Notes under the pieces: model-generated
The model's database searches: none
What the model was told of the DNA's origin: nothing
The model's input: the letters and a program-made list of their open reading frames with translations, nothing else
Part shown: in pieces, positions 10,361 to 22,811 of the stretch
Layout of the letters: every line of letters begins with the position of its first letter
Numbering within the stretch: the stretch's first letter is position 1
Translations under genes and position numbers: made by a program
DNA from: Lotus japonicus
Taxonomy: Eukaryota; Streptophyta; Magnoliopsida; Fabales; Fabaceae
Length of the DNA: 64,000 nucleotides
Assembly: GCF_012489685.1 (NCBI RefSeq)
Contig: NC_080041.1
Location: 19,283,802-19,347,801, forward strand
Direction: 5' to 3'

Positions 10361-10448
10361 ACCTGAAGGTGAAGTTGATCTTGGAGGTTTCAGCAGAGTA
10401 AGATTTGGTCAAGGAATAAATGGTTTTTGATAAGAACCCCTCTGTTGA

Positions 10449-12296
10449 TATTTTGAAGAATCTATTCATGTTAGATTTGACGATAAGCTTGACTCTGACC
10501 AGTCAAAGCTAGTTGAAAAGTTTGCAGATTTAAGCATTAATGTTTCTGACAAAGGCAAAGCTCCAGAGGAAGTTGAGCCAGAGGAAGATGAACCAGAGGA
10601 AGAAGCTGGTCCCTCTAACTCACAAACTCTGAAGAAGAGCAGAATCACTGCAGCTCATCCTAAGGAATTGATTCTGGGCAACAAAGATGAACCAGTCAGA
10701 ACCAGATCTGCCTTCAGACCCTCTGAAGAGACCTTGCTGAGTCTGAAAGGATTGGTGTCCTTAATTGAACCCAAGTCCATAGATGAAGCTCTTCAGGACA
10801 AGGATTGGATTCTGGCCATGGAAGAAGAATTGAATCAATTCTCCAAGAACGATGTTTGGAGCTTAGTGAAGAAGCCTGAGAATGTTCATGTTATTGGAAC
10901 GAAATGGGTATTCAGAAACAAGCTAAATGAGAAAGGAGATGTAGTCAGAAACAAGGCAAGGCTAGTTGCTCAAGGCTACAGCCAGCAGGAAGGAATAGAC
11001 TACACTGAAACATTTGCTCCAGTAGCAAGACTGGAGGCAATCAGACTATTGATTTCTTTCTCAGTAAATCACAACATAGTTCTACATCAGATGGACGTAA
11101 AGAGTGCCTTCCTAAACGGTTATATCTCAGAGGAAGTCTATGTTCATCAACCCCCAGGTTTTGAAGATGAAAAGAAACCAGACCATGTGTTCAAATTGAA
11201 GAAATCACTCTACGGTCTGAAGCAAGCTCCCAGAGCATGGTATGAGAGACTTAGCTCATTCCTTCTGGAGAATGAATTTGTAAGGGGTAAAGTAGATACA
11301 ACTCTCTTTTGCAAGACTTATAAAGATGATATCTTAATTGTGCAAATTTATGTTGATGATATTATATTTGGTTCTGCTAATCAATCTCTATGCAAAGAAT
11401 TTTCTGAGATGATGCAGGCTGAATTTGAGATGAGTATGATGGGAGAATTAAAGTACTTTCTGGGAATACAAGTAGATCAAACACCAGAAGGAACATATAT
11501 CCATCAGAGCAAGTACACTAAGGAACTTCTGAAGAAGTTCAATATGCTGGAATCTACAGTGGCCAAGACTCCAATGCATCCAACATGCATTCTGGAAAAA
11601 GAAGATATAAGTGGTAAAGTATGTCAGAAGCTCTATCGTGGCATGATAGGTTCACTTCTGTACTTAACTGCATCTAGGCCAGACATATTATTTAGTGTTC
11701 ATTTATGTGCTCGTTTCCAATCAGATCCAAGGGAAACCCACTTAACTGCTGTTAAGAGGATCCTAAGGTATCTGAAAGGCACCACTAACCTTGGCTTGAT
11801 GTATAAGAAAACATCAGAGTATAAGCTTTCAGGTTATTGTGATGCTGATTATGCTGGAGATAGAACAGAGAGAAAAAGTACTTCTGGAAATTGTCAATTT
11901 CTGGGAAGCAATCTAGTCTCATGGGCAAGCAAGAGGCAATCAACCATTGCTCTATCAACTGCAGAGGCAGAATATATCTCAGCAGCAATATGCAGCACTC
12001 AGATGCTCTGGATGAAACATCAGCTGGAGGATTATCAGATCCTTGAGAGCAATATCCCAATCTATTGTGATAACACTGCTGCAATTTCGTTGAGCAAGAA
12101 TCCTATCTTGCATTCAAGGGCAAAGCACATTGAGGTAAAGTATCACTTCATTAGAGATTATGTGCAGAAGGGCGTACTTCTTCTGAAGTTTGTTGATACT
12201 GACCATCAATGGGCAGATATCTTTACAAAGCCCTTAGCTGAAGATAGATTTAATTTTATTCTGAAAAATCTAAACATGGACTTTTGTCCAGAGTGA
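10449..12296 (+). CDS. Copia RT and RNase H (element 2, protease and integrase deleted)
   Basis: The frame opens after a TGA at 10446-10448. It starts in what looks like the integrase C-terminal tail (acidic [13 protein letters not shown]) and continues into reverse transcriptase ([51 protein letters not shown] near 11350-11361) and RNase H ([41 protein letters not shown]). About 90 bases separate it from the gag stop, where intact Sireviruses have some 2 kb of protease and integrase. There is no good ATG, so the RT would need a fusion or frameshift to be made. Catalytic motifs look intact and better conserved than in element A. Confidence 0.9.
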   Translation, partial: YFEESIHVRFDDKLDSDQSKLVEKFADLSINVSDKGKAPEEVEPEEDEPEEEAGPSNSQTLKKSRITAAHPKELILGNKDEPVRTRSAFRPSEETLLSLKGLVSLIEPKSIDEALQDKDWILAMEEELNQFSKNDVWSLVKKPENVHVIGTKWVFRNKLNEKGDVVRNKARLVAQGYSQQEGIDYTETFAPVARLEAIRLLISFSVNHNIVLHQMDVKSAFLNGYISEEVYVHQPPGFEDEKKPDHVFKLKKSLYGLKQAPRAWYERLSSFLLENEFVRGKVDTTLFCKTYKDDILIVQIYVDDIIFGSANQSLCKEFSEMMQAEFEMSMMGELKYFLGIQVDQTPEGTYIHQSKYTKELLKKFNMLESTVAKTPMHPTCILEKEDISGKVCQKLYRGMIGSLLYLTASRPDILFSVHLCARFQSDPRETHLTAVKRILRYLKGTTNLGLMYKKTSEYKLSGYCDADYAGDRTERKSTSGNCQFLGSNLVSWASKRQSTIALSTAEAEYISAAICSTQMLWMKHQLEDYQILESNIPIYCDNTAAISLSKNPILHSRAKHIEVKYHFIRDYVQKGVLLLKFVDTDHQWADIFTKPLAEDRFNFILKNLNMDFCPE

Positions 12297-12739
12297 AGAT
12301 AGATCAGAACCTCTGACTATGATACCTCTTGATCAGAAGATGTCTAGTCCAGAAGGTAACTCAATCAGAATGTGTGTGCCCACTGGTACTGACTCTGAAG
12401 CTGAGACAACAACACGTGCGTCAGAATTTCTGATGCATAGTTCCTTGTGCCCGTGTGACAGTCTGTTGTGATTGCGTGTAGATATGCTTATCTCCTGTGT
12501 GTGATTGTGTATTTTACTGTTACTGCCTATCTTTAATTTTCAACCGTTGATCTTAAATTGCTTTTTGAATCAACAACGGTTATTTGATAAAACCCACTAT
12601 ACACACACGTTCTCTCTCACTTCCGGTTTTCACTCTCGCACTCCCTGCTTTTCAAAACCGCCTCCTTCGTGATTTCTCTCTCGATCTCTCTTCATCCTTC
12701 AAACTTCATCTTCTACCTCAAACCTTCAACCTCTTCAAA

Positions 12740-15589
12740 ATGGTGAGACAAACCAGAAGATCTACTGCAGATGCACCTCAGTTCCCTCACATGGTAGTCG
12801 GATTGGCAACGGGTCAACGGGGCTCTGAGAACCCAGCACAAGAACAAGCTCAAGCTCAAGAGGAGATTGTTCCTATTGCAGAACGGGGCTGTGCCGTTCA
12901 CTGTGTATTTCCTCCTGAGGAACTCCAAGTCCTTGCAGAATGGAGATTCAACCTCGACAACTTGGCTGCAAATGGGTTTGATCTCCGTCCTGAAGTCCAA
13001 GCTCAAGGTTGGGGAAACTACTTCAATCGACTTCGAGGACCGGTGTATGAGAAGCTGGTAAAGGAATTCTGGAAGCACGCTGATTGTGATGACACTCAGG
13101 TGGTCTCTTACATACTGGGTAGGAAGATCATCATCACGGAGAAGTCATTCGTGAATCTGCTAGGTGCAGAAACTGCTCATGGGTATCGGTTCTCACTGAC
13201 GGAATCGAAGCTGAAACCCAGAACCAAGGACATCGTCAACAAGGCCCTGTACACCACCTTCAAACCGGGCAAGACGAGCTACAAGGTGATGGACCTTCAC
13301 CCCAAACTGAGAATCTGGCACAAGATCCTGCTCAACTGCATCAATCAACGACCAAAGGGCAGTTCTCCAGACTACATCAACTTCAATCAGAAGGCGATGC
13401 TGTTCTTCATTCAAGACAAGGAGAAGATCTGCCTTCCCTACTTCCTGTTCTCCTATTTGAAGGAATGCATCCGGAAGTCTCGCACCACCTCCTCCATCAA
13501 GTCAGCCATCAAATATATCCCTTTTGGGAGACTGCTCTCAGACTTTCTCATTGAAAGCAACTTGGTGCAAGATTTGGTCAATGCTGGTTGCACAGAGGAC
13601 TTGAGCACAATTGTTAGCGACGTCTTCACTGCCAACTCTCTGAAGAAGATGGGCTTAGTCCAGAAGAAGATTGCTCCTACTCATGAGGACACATCTTCTG
13701 AGATCAGAGGAAGAAGAATGCCTCTGAATGACTACCCTCTGTGGACTCAAGCAGACCATCCTGAAGCCATCAGATGCTATGTTGAAGACCTCAGGGCTCA
13801 AGGATTCGAGATTGACCTTGATGATTTCGTCAGCAGACTTCCACCAGCTCCAGAGTTTCCTTCTCCTCCCAAGAAGAAAACCAAGAGGAAGATGGTTCTG
13901 GACGAATCCTCAGAGGAATCTGATGTCCCTCTGGTCAAGAAGGCGAAGAGCAAGCCTGATGATGATGATGGTGATGATAGTGAGGATGGTCCTCCAAAGA
14001 AGAAGCAGAAGAAAGTCAGAATTGTGGTGAAGCCTACTCGGGTGGAACCAGCTGCTGCAGAGGTCAGAAGGACTGAACCTCCTGCCAGAGTGACTCGATC
14101 ATCAGCACATACAAGTAAGCCTGCACTTACCTCTGATGATGATTTGAATGTATTTGATGCACTCCCAATTTCTGCCTTACTCCAACACTCTTCAAATCCC
14201 CTCACTCCTATTCCTGAATCCCAGCCAGCCGCACAACCCACCACTCCACCACATTCCCCAAGATCTTCATTCTTTCAACCTTCTCCTACTGAAGCACCAC
14301 TCTGGAATTTGCTTCAGAACCAACCCTCTAGGTCAGAAGATCCAACCTCTCTCCTCACCATTCCATACGACCCATTAACTTCTGAACCCATCATCCCCAA
14401 CCAACCAGAACCCAAACCAACAGAATCACAACCCAGAACGTCTGATCACTCTGCTCCCAGAGCATCAGCACGTCCTGCTGTCAGAACCACGGATACAGAC
14501 TCTTCATCAGCCTTCACACCTGTATCCTTCCCCATCAATGTTTTTGACTCTCCTCCCTCCAATACCTCTGAATCACTTAGAAAATTCATGGAGGTTAGGA
14601 AAGAGAAGGTCTCTGCCTTGGAAGAACATTACCTTACCTGTCCAAGCCCTAGGCAATATCCTGGCCCTAGACCTGAACGTCTAGTTGACCCAGATGAACC
14701 TATCTTGGCCAATCCTATCCAAGAGGCAGACCCCTTAGTCCAACAGGCTCACCCTGTCCCTGACCAACAAGAGCCAATTCAACCAGACCCTGAACCTGAA
14801 CAATCAGTATCTAACCAATCCTCGGTTAGATCACCTCACCCTCTGGTTGAAACTTCAGACCCTCACCGTGGAACCTCTGAACCCAATGCTCCCATAATTA
14901 ACATTGGTTCTCCACAAGGTGCCTCTGAAGCTCATAGCAGCAATCACCCAGCCTCTCCTGCACCCAACCTATCCATCATTCCCTATACTCACCTTCAACC
15001 CACATCTCTCTCTGAGTGCATCAATATTTTCAATCATGAAGCCTCCTTGAGGCTCCGCAATGTGCACGGTCAGACTGACCTCAGTGAGAATGCTGAAAAT
15101 GTGGCTGATGAGTGGAACGAGTTGAGCACTTGGCTGGTGGCTCAGTTTCCCGTTATGCTGCAGCTACTGCATGCAGAAGGAAGTCGGAGCATTGAGGCTG
15201 CAAAGCAAAGGTTTGCTAGGAGGGTGGCTCTTCATGAACTCGAACAGAGAACCAAGCTTCTTGAAGCCATTGAAGAAGCCAAGAGACAGAAAGAACAAGA
15301 AGAAGAAGCTGCCCGTCAAGCAGCAGCTCAGGCTGAACAAGCCAGACTTGAGGCAGAACGTCTTGAAGCTGAGGCTGAGGCAGAGCGACTTGCACCAGTT
15401 CCGTTTACTCCTGCTGCTTCTGCTTCCATTCCAGAACCTCAAGCTGCTCAGAACGTTCCTTCCAGCTCTACTCCGACAAGCTCATCCAGACTCGACATCA
15501 TGGAACAACGTCTTGACACTCATGAATCCATGCTGATTGAGATGAAGCACATGATGATGGAACTTCTGCGCCGTACTGACAAATCTTAG
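12740..15589 (+). CDS. Env-like third ORF of element 2, open to its end
   Basis: A 949-residue third ORF starting at the ATG at 12740 (MVRQTRRSTADAPQFP). It has the same plan as the element A version: the conserved N-terminal block (RLRGPVYEKLVKEFWKH, GRKIIITEKSF, LLGAE) to about residue 330, a basic/acidic stretch (PPKKKTKRK, DDDDGDDSEDG), a Pro/Ser-rich middle, and a C-terminal coiled coil of Ala/Glu/Gln heptads. It ends in RLDIMEQRLDTHES and MELLRRTDKS without the frameshift seen in element A. No clear signal peptide or transmembrane helix is visible, so a true envelope role is doubtful; env-like is the customary label. Confidence 0.85.
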   Translation: MVRQTRRSTADAPQFPHMVVGLATGQRGSENPAQEQAQAQEEIVPIAERGCAVHCVFPPEELQVLAEWRFNLDNLAANGFDLRPEVQAQGWGNYFNRLRGPVYEKLVKEFWKHADCDDTQVVSYILGRKIIITEKSFVNLLGAETAHGYRFSLTESKLKPRTKDIVNKALYTTFKPGKTSYKVMDLHPKLRIWHKILLNCINQRPKGSSPDYINFNQKAMLFFIQDKEKICLPYFLFSYLKECIRKSRTTSSIKSAIKYIPFGRLLSDFLIESNLVQDLVNAGCTEDLSTIVSDVFTANSLKKMGLVQKKIAPTHEDTSSEIRGRRMPLNDYPLWTQADHPEAIRCYVEDLRAQGFEIDLDDFVSRLPPAPEFPSPPKKKTKRKMVLDESSEESDVPLVKKAKSKPDDDDGDDSEDGPPKKKQKKVRIVVKPTRVEPAAAEVRRTEPPARVTRSSAHTSKPALTSDDDLNVFDALPISALLQHSSNPLTPIPESQPAAQPTTPPHSPRSSFFQPSPTEAPLWNLLQNQPSRSEDPTSLLTIPYDPLTSEPIIPNQPEPKPTESQPRTSDHSAPRASARPAVRTTDTDSSSAFTPVSFPINVFDSPPSNTSESLRKFMEVRKEKVSALEEHYLTCPSPRQYPGPRPERLVDPDEPILANPIQEADPLVQQAHPVPDQQEPIQPDPEPEQSVSNQSSVRSPHPLVETSDPHRGTSEPNAPIINIGSPQGASEAHSSNHPASPAPNLSIIPYTHLQPTSLSECINIFNHEASLRLRNVHGQTDLSENAENVADEWNELSTWLVAQFPVMLQLLHAEGSRSIEAAKQRFARRVALHELEQRTKLLEAIEEAKRQKEQEEEAARQAAAQAEQARLEAERLEAEAEAERLAPVPFTPAASASIPEPQAAQNVPSSSTPTSSSRLDIMEQRLDTHESMLIEMKHMMMELLRRTDKS

Positions 15590-15802
15590 TCTTTTTAGGA
15601 TCTCTTCTTTTTCTTCCTTTTCCTTTTTATTTAACGTTGTTTTATTTAAACTCTGCGTATTTACTTACTTTAATTTATTCATTTGTGATTCTATATGCAT
15701 ATATCTATATATAATCGTGTCACATATGTTTGCAAAACCTGTTTTATTCATAATTGATCTATGTTTACATCATAACTCTTTCCATCATACATTATTCCCT
15801 AT
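15590..15802 (+). other. Start of element 2 3' region, cut at 15802
   Basis: AT-rich noncoding DNA after the env-like stop. It ends where element A pol sequence (ATCTAGGCCAGA) begins at 15803. The antisense ORF, purine tracts and 3' LTR of element 2 are all absent. No gene is seen. Confidence 0.7.
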
Positions 15803-16427
15803 ATCTAGGCCAGATATTCTGTTTAGTGTTCATCTATGTGCTCGTTTCCAATCAGATCCGAGGGAAACCCACTTAACTGCTGTTAAGAGGATCCTGAGAT
15901 ATCTGAAAGGTACCACTAACCGTCACTTGATGTATAAGAAAACATCAGAGTATAAGCTTTCAGGTTACTGCGATGCTGATTATGCTGGAGATAGAACAGA
16001 GAAAAAAAGTACTTCTGGAAACTGTCAATTTCTGGGAAGTAATCTAGTCGCATGGGCAAGCAAGAGGCAATCAACCATTGCACTATCCACTGCAGAGGCA
16101 GAATATATCTCAGCAGCAATTTGCAGCACTCAGATGCTCTGGATGAAACATCAGCTGGAGGATTATCAAATCCTTGAGAGCAACATCCCAATCTATTGTG
16201 ATAACACTGCAGCAATATCACTGAGTAAGAATCTTATCTTACACTCAAGGGCAAAACACATTGAGGTAAAGTATCATTTTATTAGAGATTATGTTCAGAA
16301 GGGCGTACTTCTTCTGAAGTTTGTTGATACTGACCATCAATGGGCAGATATCTTTACAAAGCCCTTAGCAGAGGATAGATTTAATTTCATTCTGAAAAAT
16401 CTGAATATGGACCTTTGTCCAGCATGA
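15803..16427 (+). pseudogene. Copia RT C-terminus and RNase H fragment (second copy)
   Basis: Reads [16 protein letters not shown] through the RNase H domain ([27 protein letters not shown]) to the same stop as element A. It lacks the RT catalytic core, since the repeat begins downstream of YVDD. The open frame extends back to 15717 only through unrelated element 2 sequence. It cannot give an active RT. Confidence 0.9.
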
Positions 16428-16865
16428 AGATGGCTCAGAACCTCTGACTATGATGCTTCTTTATTAGAAGATGTCTAGTTCAGAAGGTAACTCCATCAGA
16501 GGATAAGTACCCATTGGTGCTCACTCTGAAGCTGAGACAGTAAACGTGTGTCAGTAGCTATGATGCATCGTTCCTTGTGCCCGTGCTGACAATCTGTCGT
16601 AATGAGTGTTGATGTGCTTCTCTCCATCGTGTGATATGTGTATTAACTGTTGCTATGATGTCTTTAATTTTTAACCGTTGATTTTACTTTGCTTTTTAAT
16701 CAACAACGGTTATTTTCAAAAATCCACTATACACACACGTTCTCCATCACTTACTGCTTTACTCTCTCTCTCTCTCTTCGGTTTGCAAAACCCTTAATCC
16801 CCACGATCTCTCTCTCTCTTCATTCATCCTTTCTCTTTCTACCCAAACCTTCAACCGCTTCAGAG

Positions 16866-19756
16866 ATGGTAAAATCTAACAGAGGTGAAATTGTGGACGG
16901 AAGAAGATTTCCTGTCATGGTAGTAGGTCAGATTACCGGTCAATCGGGATCTGCAACTCAACGAAATCAACCAAAAGCTCAAGCTACAGGGCAGATGATT
17001 CCTCTCGCACAAAGGGGTTGTGCTGTTACGTGTGTCTACTCTTCTGATGAACTCCAGGTTCTTGCTGAATGGAGATTTGATCTAGACAACATTGCTGCAA
17101 ATGGGTTTGATCTTCGTCCTGAAGTAAAGGCTCAAGGTTGGGAAGAATACTTCAACAGGCTTCGTGGTCCAGTCTACATCAAACTGGTGAAGGAATTCTG
17201 GAAGCATGCCGACTGTGATGACAATCAAGTAGTCTCCTACATTGCTGGCAGAAGAATCATCATCACAGAGAAATCAATTGTTGATCTTCTGGGTGAAAAC
17301 ACCGGTACAGGCTACAAATTTCAACTGTCGGAATCAAAGGTGAAACCCAAGACCAAAGAAAATACTAACCGAGCTCTCTACACAAACTGGAAGCCAGGCA
17401 AGAGTGACTACAAAGTGGTAGAACTTCATCCTAAGCTAAGGATTTGGCACAAGATTCTTCTTCATTGCATCAATCAAAGGCCAAAGGGAAGCTCTCCAGA
17501 CTACATCAATTTCTGTCAGAAAGTGATGCTTTTCTTCATTCAGGACCGCAAGAAGATCTGCCTTCCCTTCTTCCTGTTCTCTTATCTCAAAGAGTGCATC
17601 AGGAAATCCAGAACAACTGCTTCTCACAAATCTGCCATCAGATACATTCCTTTTGGAAGATTGCTTTCAGACCTTTTCCTGGAAAGCAAATTGATAGAGG
17701 ATCTGACTAAAGCTAGCTGCACAGAGGATCTGGCGACTGTTGTTGGTGATGTCTTCGCTGCCACATCCATGAAGAAGATGGGATTAATCAAGACAAAGGT
17801 TGCACCTGCTCATGAAGACACCTCTGATGAAATTCGACAGAGAAGAGTCCCTCTGATTGATTACCCTCTGTGGTCTCAAGCTGATGATCCAGTTGCTATC
17901 TTGCACTATCTAGCTGACTTGAGAGAACAAGGTTTTGAAATAGATGTGGACGAGTTCTTCAGAACCCTGCCACCAGCTCCAGAATTTGATTCTCCTCCCA
18001 AGAAGAAGAAGAAGAGAAGAATAATAATAGAGGAATCCTCTGAAGAGTCTAATCCTTCTGATGGTGTTGATCAGAAGAAGAAGCATGACAAGCTCAAGAG
18101 GAAGCTTGAGGAACCCTCCAAGCCTAGTGTTCCATCTGATGGTGATGATGATGATGATGCTCCTCCACCAAAGAAGTCAAAGAAGCAAGTGAGGATTGTG
18201 GTCCAACCAACTCGTGTGGAACCAGCTGTTGAGGTAACCAGAACTGAGGCTCCTGCCAGGGTTACTCGGTCTGCAGTGAGATCATCAAGTAAGTCTGTTG
18301 TTACATTTATTGATGATGATTTAAGCTCATTTGATGCACTCCCAATCTCTGCACTTCTTAACCGCACTGCTACCCCACTCTCTCCCATTCAAGAGTCTCA
18401 ACCAGCTGAACAAAACACCTCTCCACCCACTTCACCCAGATCTTCATTCTTTCAACCCTCTCATGAAGAAGCACCTCTTTGGAATATGCTTCAGACTCCT
18501 AGACCCTCTGAACCTACCTCACCTATAACCATTCAATATAACCCACAAACCTCCGAACCCATCATTTTTGATCAATCTCACCATGAACCCAGAACCTCTG
18601 ATCACTCTGTCCTCAGAGCATCAGATCATCTTGTTCGCAAAACAACCGAAACAGAAAATACCACTCCTTGTCCCTCTTTATCTTTTCCCACAAATGTTGC
18701 TAACTCCTCACCCTCAAATAACTCTGAATCCTTTCGCCAATTTGATCAAATTGCGAAACAAAAAGAGTCTGCTATTCCTGAGTACTACCATACCGTTCCA
18801 AGTCCAAGGAGATATCCTGGACCTAGATCAGAACGTCTAGTTGATCTAGATCATCCCATTCCACTAGTCCCTCTGAATGCAGCATCTCCTTCATCTCAAC
18901 CTATACAACCAACACTTCCCTCTCAACCAGAACCTGTTCCACCAGAAAACTCAGTCTCTAACCATTCCTCGGTTAGATCTCCAAACCCTGAGGTTGAAAC
19001 CTCACAGCCTAACCTTGAGATCAACACTTCAAATGTCCAAACTCTAGATGTTGGTTCTCCTCAAGGTGTTTCTGAAGCCAATAGCAGTAATCACCCCACT
19101 TCTCCTGAAACCAATCTCTCCATTGTTCCCTATACATATCTTAAACCCAACTCCCTTCTTGAGTGCATCAGTGTGTTTAATTATGAAGCATCATTAATGA
19201 TTCGCAATGTGCAAGGTCACACTGACCTTCATGAGAATCCTAACTCTGTTGCTGAAGAATGGGATCATCTGTGTGATTGGCTGATTGCTCAAGTTCCTAT
19301 TATGATGAGTCATCTCACAGCTGAAATGGATCAGAGGATTGAAGCTGCTAGGCAGCGTTTCAACAGAAGAGTGGCTATGCATGAACAACAACTAAGGGTT
19401 GAGTTACTTGAAGCTATTGAGGAAGCAAGAAAGAAGAAAGAACAAGCAGAAGAAGCTGCACGTCTAGAAGCTGAACAAATTGAGAATGCAAAGATAGAAA
19501 CTCTGAAAGAAGCTGAAAGGCTACAGGCTGAGCTGATGCTCTCAGAGGTCAAGTTCTTGCACCAGTGCCTTTCACAAGTGCTGCTTCACACTCCACTCAA
19601 ACTCCTCACTCTGCTCAGGATGTTCCTTCCACTTCTACTCAGCCAAGTTCTTCCAGACTTGCTATTTTGGAACAACGTCTTAACACTCATGAGACTCTCC
19701 TGTTCAGCATGAATGAAGCAATTCAAGAGCTCCTGCGTCGCACTGCCAAACCTTAG
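16866..19756 (+). pseudogene. Env-like third ORF, second copy, same C-terminal frameshift
   Basis: The same ORF as at 2102-4992, differing only by Lys for Arg in GYKFQLSES. It carries the same frame slip near 19535-19565 and the same alternate-frame tail ending at 19756. Having the identical lesion in both copies shows that duplication came after the mutation. The MYB-like paired sites and CT-rich leader upstream (16673-16865) are also kept. Confidence 0.78.
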
Positions 19757-19984
19757 TTTTTAAGATCTCTATCGTTTTCTTTTTTAATTGATAAACTTTT
19801 AGTTATTTGTTTTCTTCGTTTTTAGTTATTTACTTCTATGTTTAATATCTATTTATTTCCTTATGTGTTTGTTTATTTCATGTTCCTTCTTGCATTTAAC
19901 TCACACATATCTGGAAATTTATTTATTTTATATATATATATATAACCAATCATTTCTATTACATCTTCATACATCTATATTACT

Positions 19985-20377
19985 TTAGAATGGAGGATGC
20001 TTCCTCATTCTCCTACACTCTTGGCGCTGCTCTACTCTTTCATTCTCCAGACGATCGAGCATGTACTCTATGTTGCCGAGCCTTTTGCTCAGCTCATCCC
20101 TCTCCAGACTCTCTTCCATCGTCTCCAGATCCTTCTCCACTGCTTCTTTTTCTTCCAGCAGATTCAGCTCCAGCTGGCACAGCTCCTGAATCTCCTCTCC
20201 GAAGCAGAGGAACTCCTTCAGATCTTTCTCCAACTCTGGACTAAGATCCTCTTCCAGCAGCGTTGTGATCAGCTCATGTATGGTTCTTGAACCATCTGGA
20301 TGCCTAACATTCATGAACAAATCTTCTTCAAAGGCCTTCTTTCTGAGCTCTTCTAATACAACCATGTATGATGCCAT
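19985..20377 (-). CDS. Antisense coiled-coil ORF, second copy
   Basis: Identical in translation to the ORF at 5221-5613, with the same upstream TATATAAAG at 20425-20435. See that entry for the protein features. Two identical copies in one duplication add no evidence of selection. Confidence 0.48.
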   Translation of the reverse strand: MASYMVVLEELRKKAFEEDLFMNVRHPDGSRTIHELITTLLEEDLSPELEKDLKEFLCFGEEIQELCQLELNLLEEKEAVEKDLETMEESLERDELSKRLGNIEYMLDRLENERVEQRQECRRMRKHPPF

Positions 20378-22803
20378 TTTTTTTGGAATTGATCTTGTTG
20401 TGAAGCTTACTGTGTTCCTAATCACTTTATATAAGCATCTTTTTCTCTCCGGAAGTTATTGCTACTGCAGTTTCTCGGGGATAAAGTATTGGTAATTGAC
20501 GCTTCTCTTTACTGCCGTGGCCGGTGGTAAACGTTTTACCTATGCATTAATTCCTTTCTTTAATTTGCCAATCTCTTTTTCATCAATAATTAATTCTCCA
20601 TCTTTTTTACCTTAGTTTCTCTTTTAGGGGGAGTACCTTGTACTTCAATCTAAGTTTTTCACACCCCAAGCTTTTTGCTTATGACAAAAAGGGGGAGTAT
20701 AACCCAGTTTTTTATGTATATGCTGATTAGTGTGATGTTTATTATTTTTGGAGAATTTAAGAGTTCCACTTTTATGACCATAGATGTGTCACTGGGCAAA
20801 TACAAGGAATACATTTCACTTCTTCTGAAGTGATATTGGTTAACTCTGATACCCTACTCGTGACTCTGAATACTCATGCGCTCTGATTATTTCAATTCAT
20901 CTATGTCATGCGTTTTCACTCTGAACTCTTCTATTATTTAGCTCAGAATCTAGATATCACTAATGTCTTCATTAAGTCTTAGATTCAGGGGGAGCTAAGC
21001 TCAGAATCAAGCTGTGACTTGGATTCAGAATGAGCAAAATAAACCATTCACATCAGGATAAGTCCAATTCTATTTCTCTAAACTCTGAGTGAATTCAGTT
21101 TATTGTTTAAGTATTGTTCATCATATACTTAGTTTTGTCATCATAAAAAATGGGGAGATTGTAAGATCAAGTTTTGATCGTGTAGTACAACTCTATGTTT
21201 TGATGATTACAAGTTAACTCTCTAGTATGAACAATTAAGGTACTCTAACGTGTTTTCTGAGTGTGCTCTTGACAGGCTCTGACCTTAACATAATCTCACA
21301 CAAATCAAAAGCACTGTGCTTAAAGAGTGACCCTAGCAACGCTTTCACAATCTCTATGTTCAATCTGAACAATAGAAAAGCTTCAGAAGATCTGAAGTTA
21401 ATCAAGATCTGATAAGGACTCAGCTCACTTGAAGTTCTGAAGATCCAGACGTTCTGACAACCCAGACACTCTGAAGGTTCAGAAGCTCTGACTGTGTAGA
21501 AGACTCTAAAGATCCAGAAGCGGAAAAGTGAAGACTCTGAAGTCCAGAAGCAAAATGGCTCTGAAGACCAAGTACTTCTCCTCTGAGTTTAGAATCAGAA
21601 GATACAACGGTCAGAGGATCCATGCTTCCCTCTGACTCTGATCAACAAGCTTCACAAGTTCCAACACGAAGCATTCCTCTGATCAGAAGTCTACTAGGTT
21701 AAAGGTCAAGTCACTTTCCAAAGTACAAAAGCAAATGTACTATCCTGACGACCTAACCTAACATTCTCAGCCACAGCAGAAGTTGGAAATCCCAGATCTG
21801 CCCTCCAACGGTAGCATTCCCATGCAATGTTCAAACCCTAATCCTTGGAGTATATATAGAGGCTGAAGATTGAAAGATGATATTGGAAGAAACTTATACG
21901 CGCAAGATATATTCAAATCTTCTAAGCATTATTTCTTCATTGAATTCATTGTGTTTACTACAAGCTTTTAAGAAGCAATTTCTTTATAAACAATATTTTC
22001 TAAACAGTTGTTTAGTTTACCTGTAGAAGATCAAGGTTGATCGGATCCTAGAGAAGACTAAGAGAGTAAATCTTAGTGTGAGCTAAGTTAGTGTATTGTT
22101 AGTCACTTGTAGGTGTAAGACCTGGATTTTCAGAACAAGCTAGTTTCCGACTCACGCGTAGGATCAGTGTAAGCGTGACAGGAGTTTGATATTTGAGGAA
22201 GATTAATGAAGAAGAAAGTTCAGGAATTGCTTGAGGAATGTTGCGTAGTCGTTTTCGGAGTTAGTGCGAGTCGTCTGCACACTTGCCTTAGGGCGAGCGT
22301 GTCCAGATAGGCTATTTCGCTCTTAAAGTAACGTTTTGAGTGAGATTTCGAACTCTCGGAAAATTTAAAGATTCTCTTTATTTTTCCATCGACCAGCGTT
22401 TCATTTCGGAACTCTGGACTGTACGTACGATAGGTTTCACTTTTCGGATGTCCGCCGACGCTAATTTCTTTGCTTCGAAACCCTATTTTCAAGCAATGGA
22501 TGAAGACTTTTTCTATTCGGGACTTCTAACGAAGATTCCGTCCGCGTTCCCAGACTTGTTTCGACATTTCCAATCTTTCTTCAGTAGGAAGTTTTGTCGT
22601 CTGAGCATCACAGCAAAAAGTAGTTTTTCGGGGCAGATTAACCGACACCGCTTTTGAGTTTTACGATATCGTTTTTCCCAAATCCTAGATATTTGTTTTG
22701 AGTTCTGGAATTCTGACGCCAGAATCTCTCTTAGAATTTCTCGGTGATCGTGCTGCAAAAATCAGAATCGCGAAATTTTCATTTTCCCGCGATTTCACCC
22801 GCC

Positions 22804-22811
22804 TATAAATA
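22804..22811 (+). promoter_or_regulatory. TATA box of the solo LTR
   Basis: TATAAATA in a CG-rich context (CGCC before, GCGCG after), about 690 bp into the LTR. It is the best promoter candidate in this element. Confidence 0.55.

Larger units (their letters stand above)
15803..21395 (+). repeat. Near-identical second copy of 1039-6631
   Basis: Every landmark is shifted by exactly 14764 bases: the pol stop (1663/16427), the env-like ATG (2102/16866) and the LTR start (6396/21160). I saw no indel and one substitution, G2553 versus A17317 (Arg to Lys in the env-like ORF). A repeat of 5593 bp this similar is either very young or an assembly effect. Confidence 0.9.
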
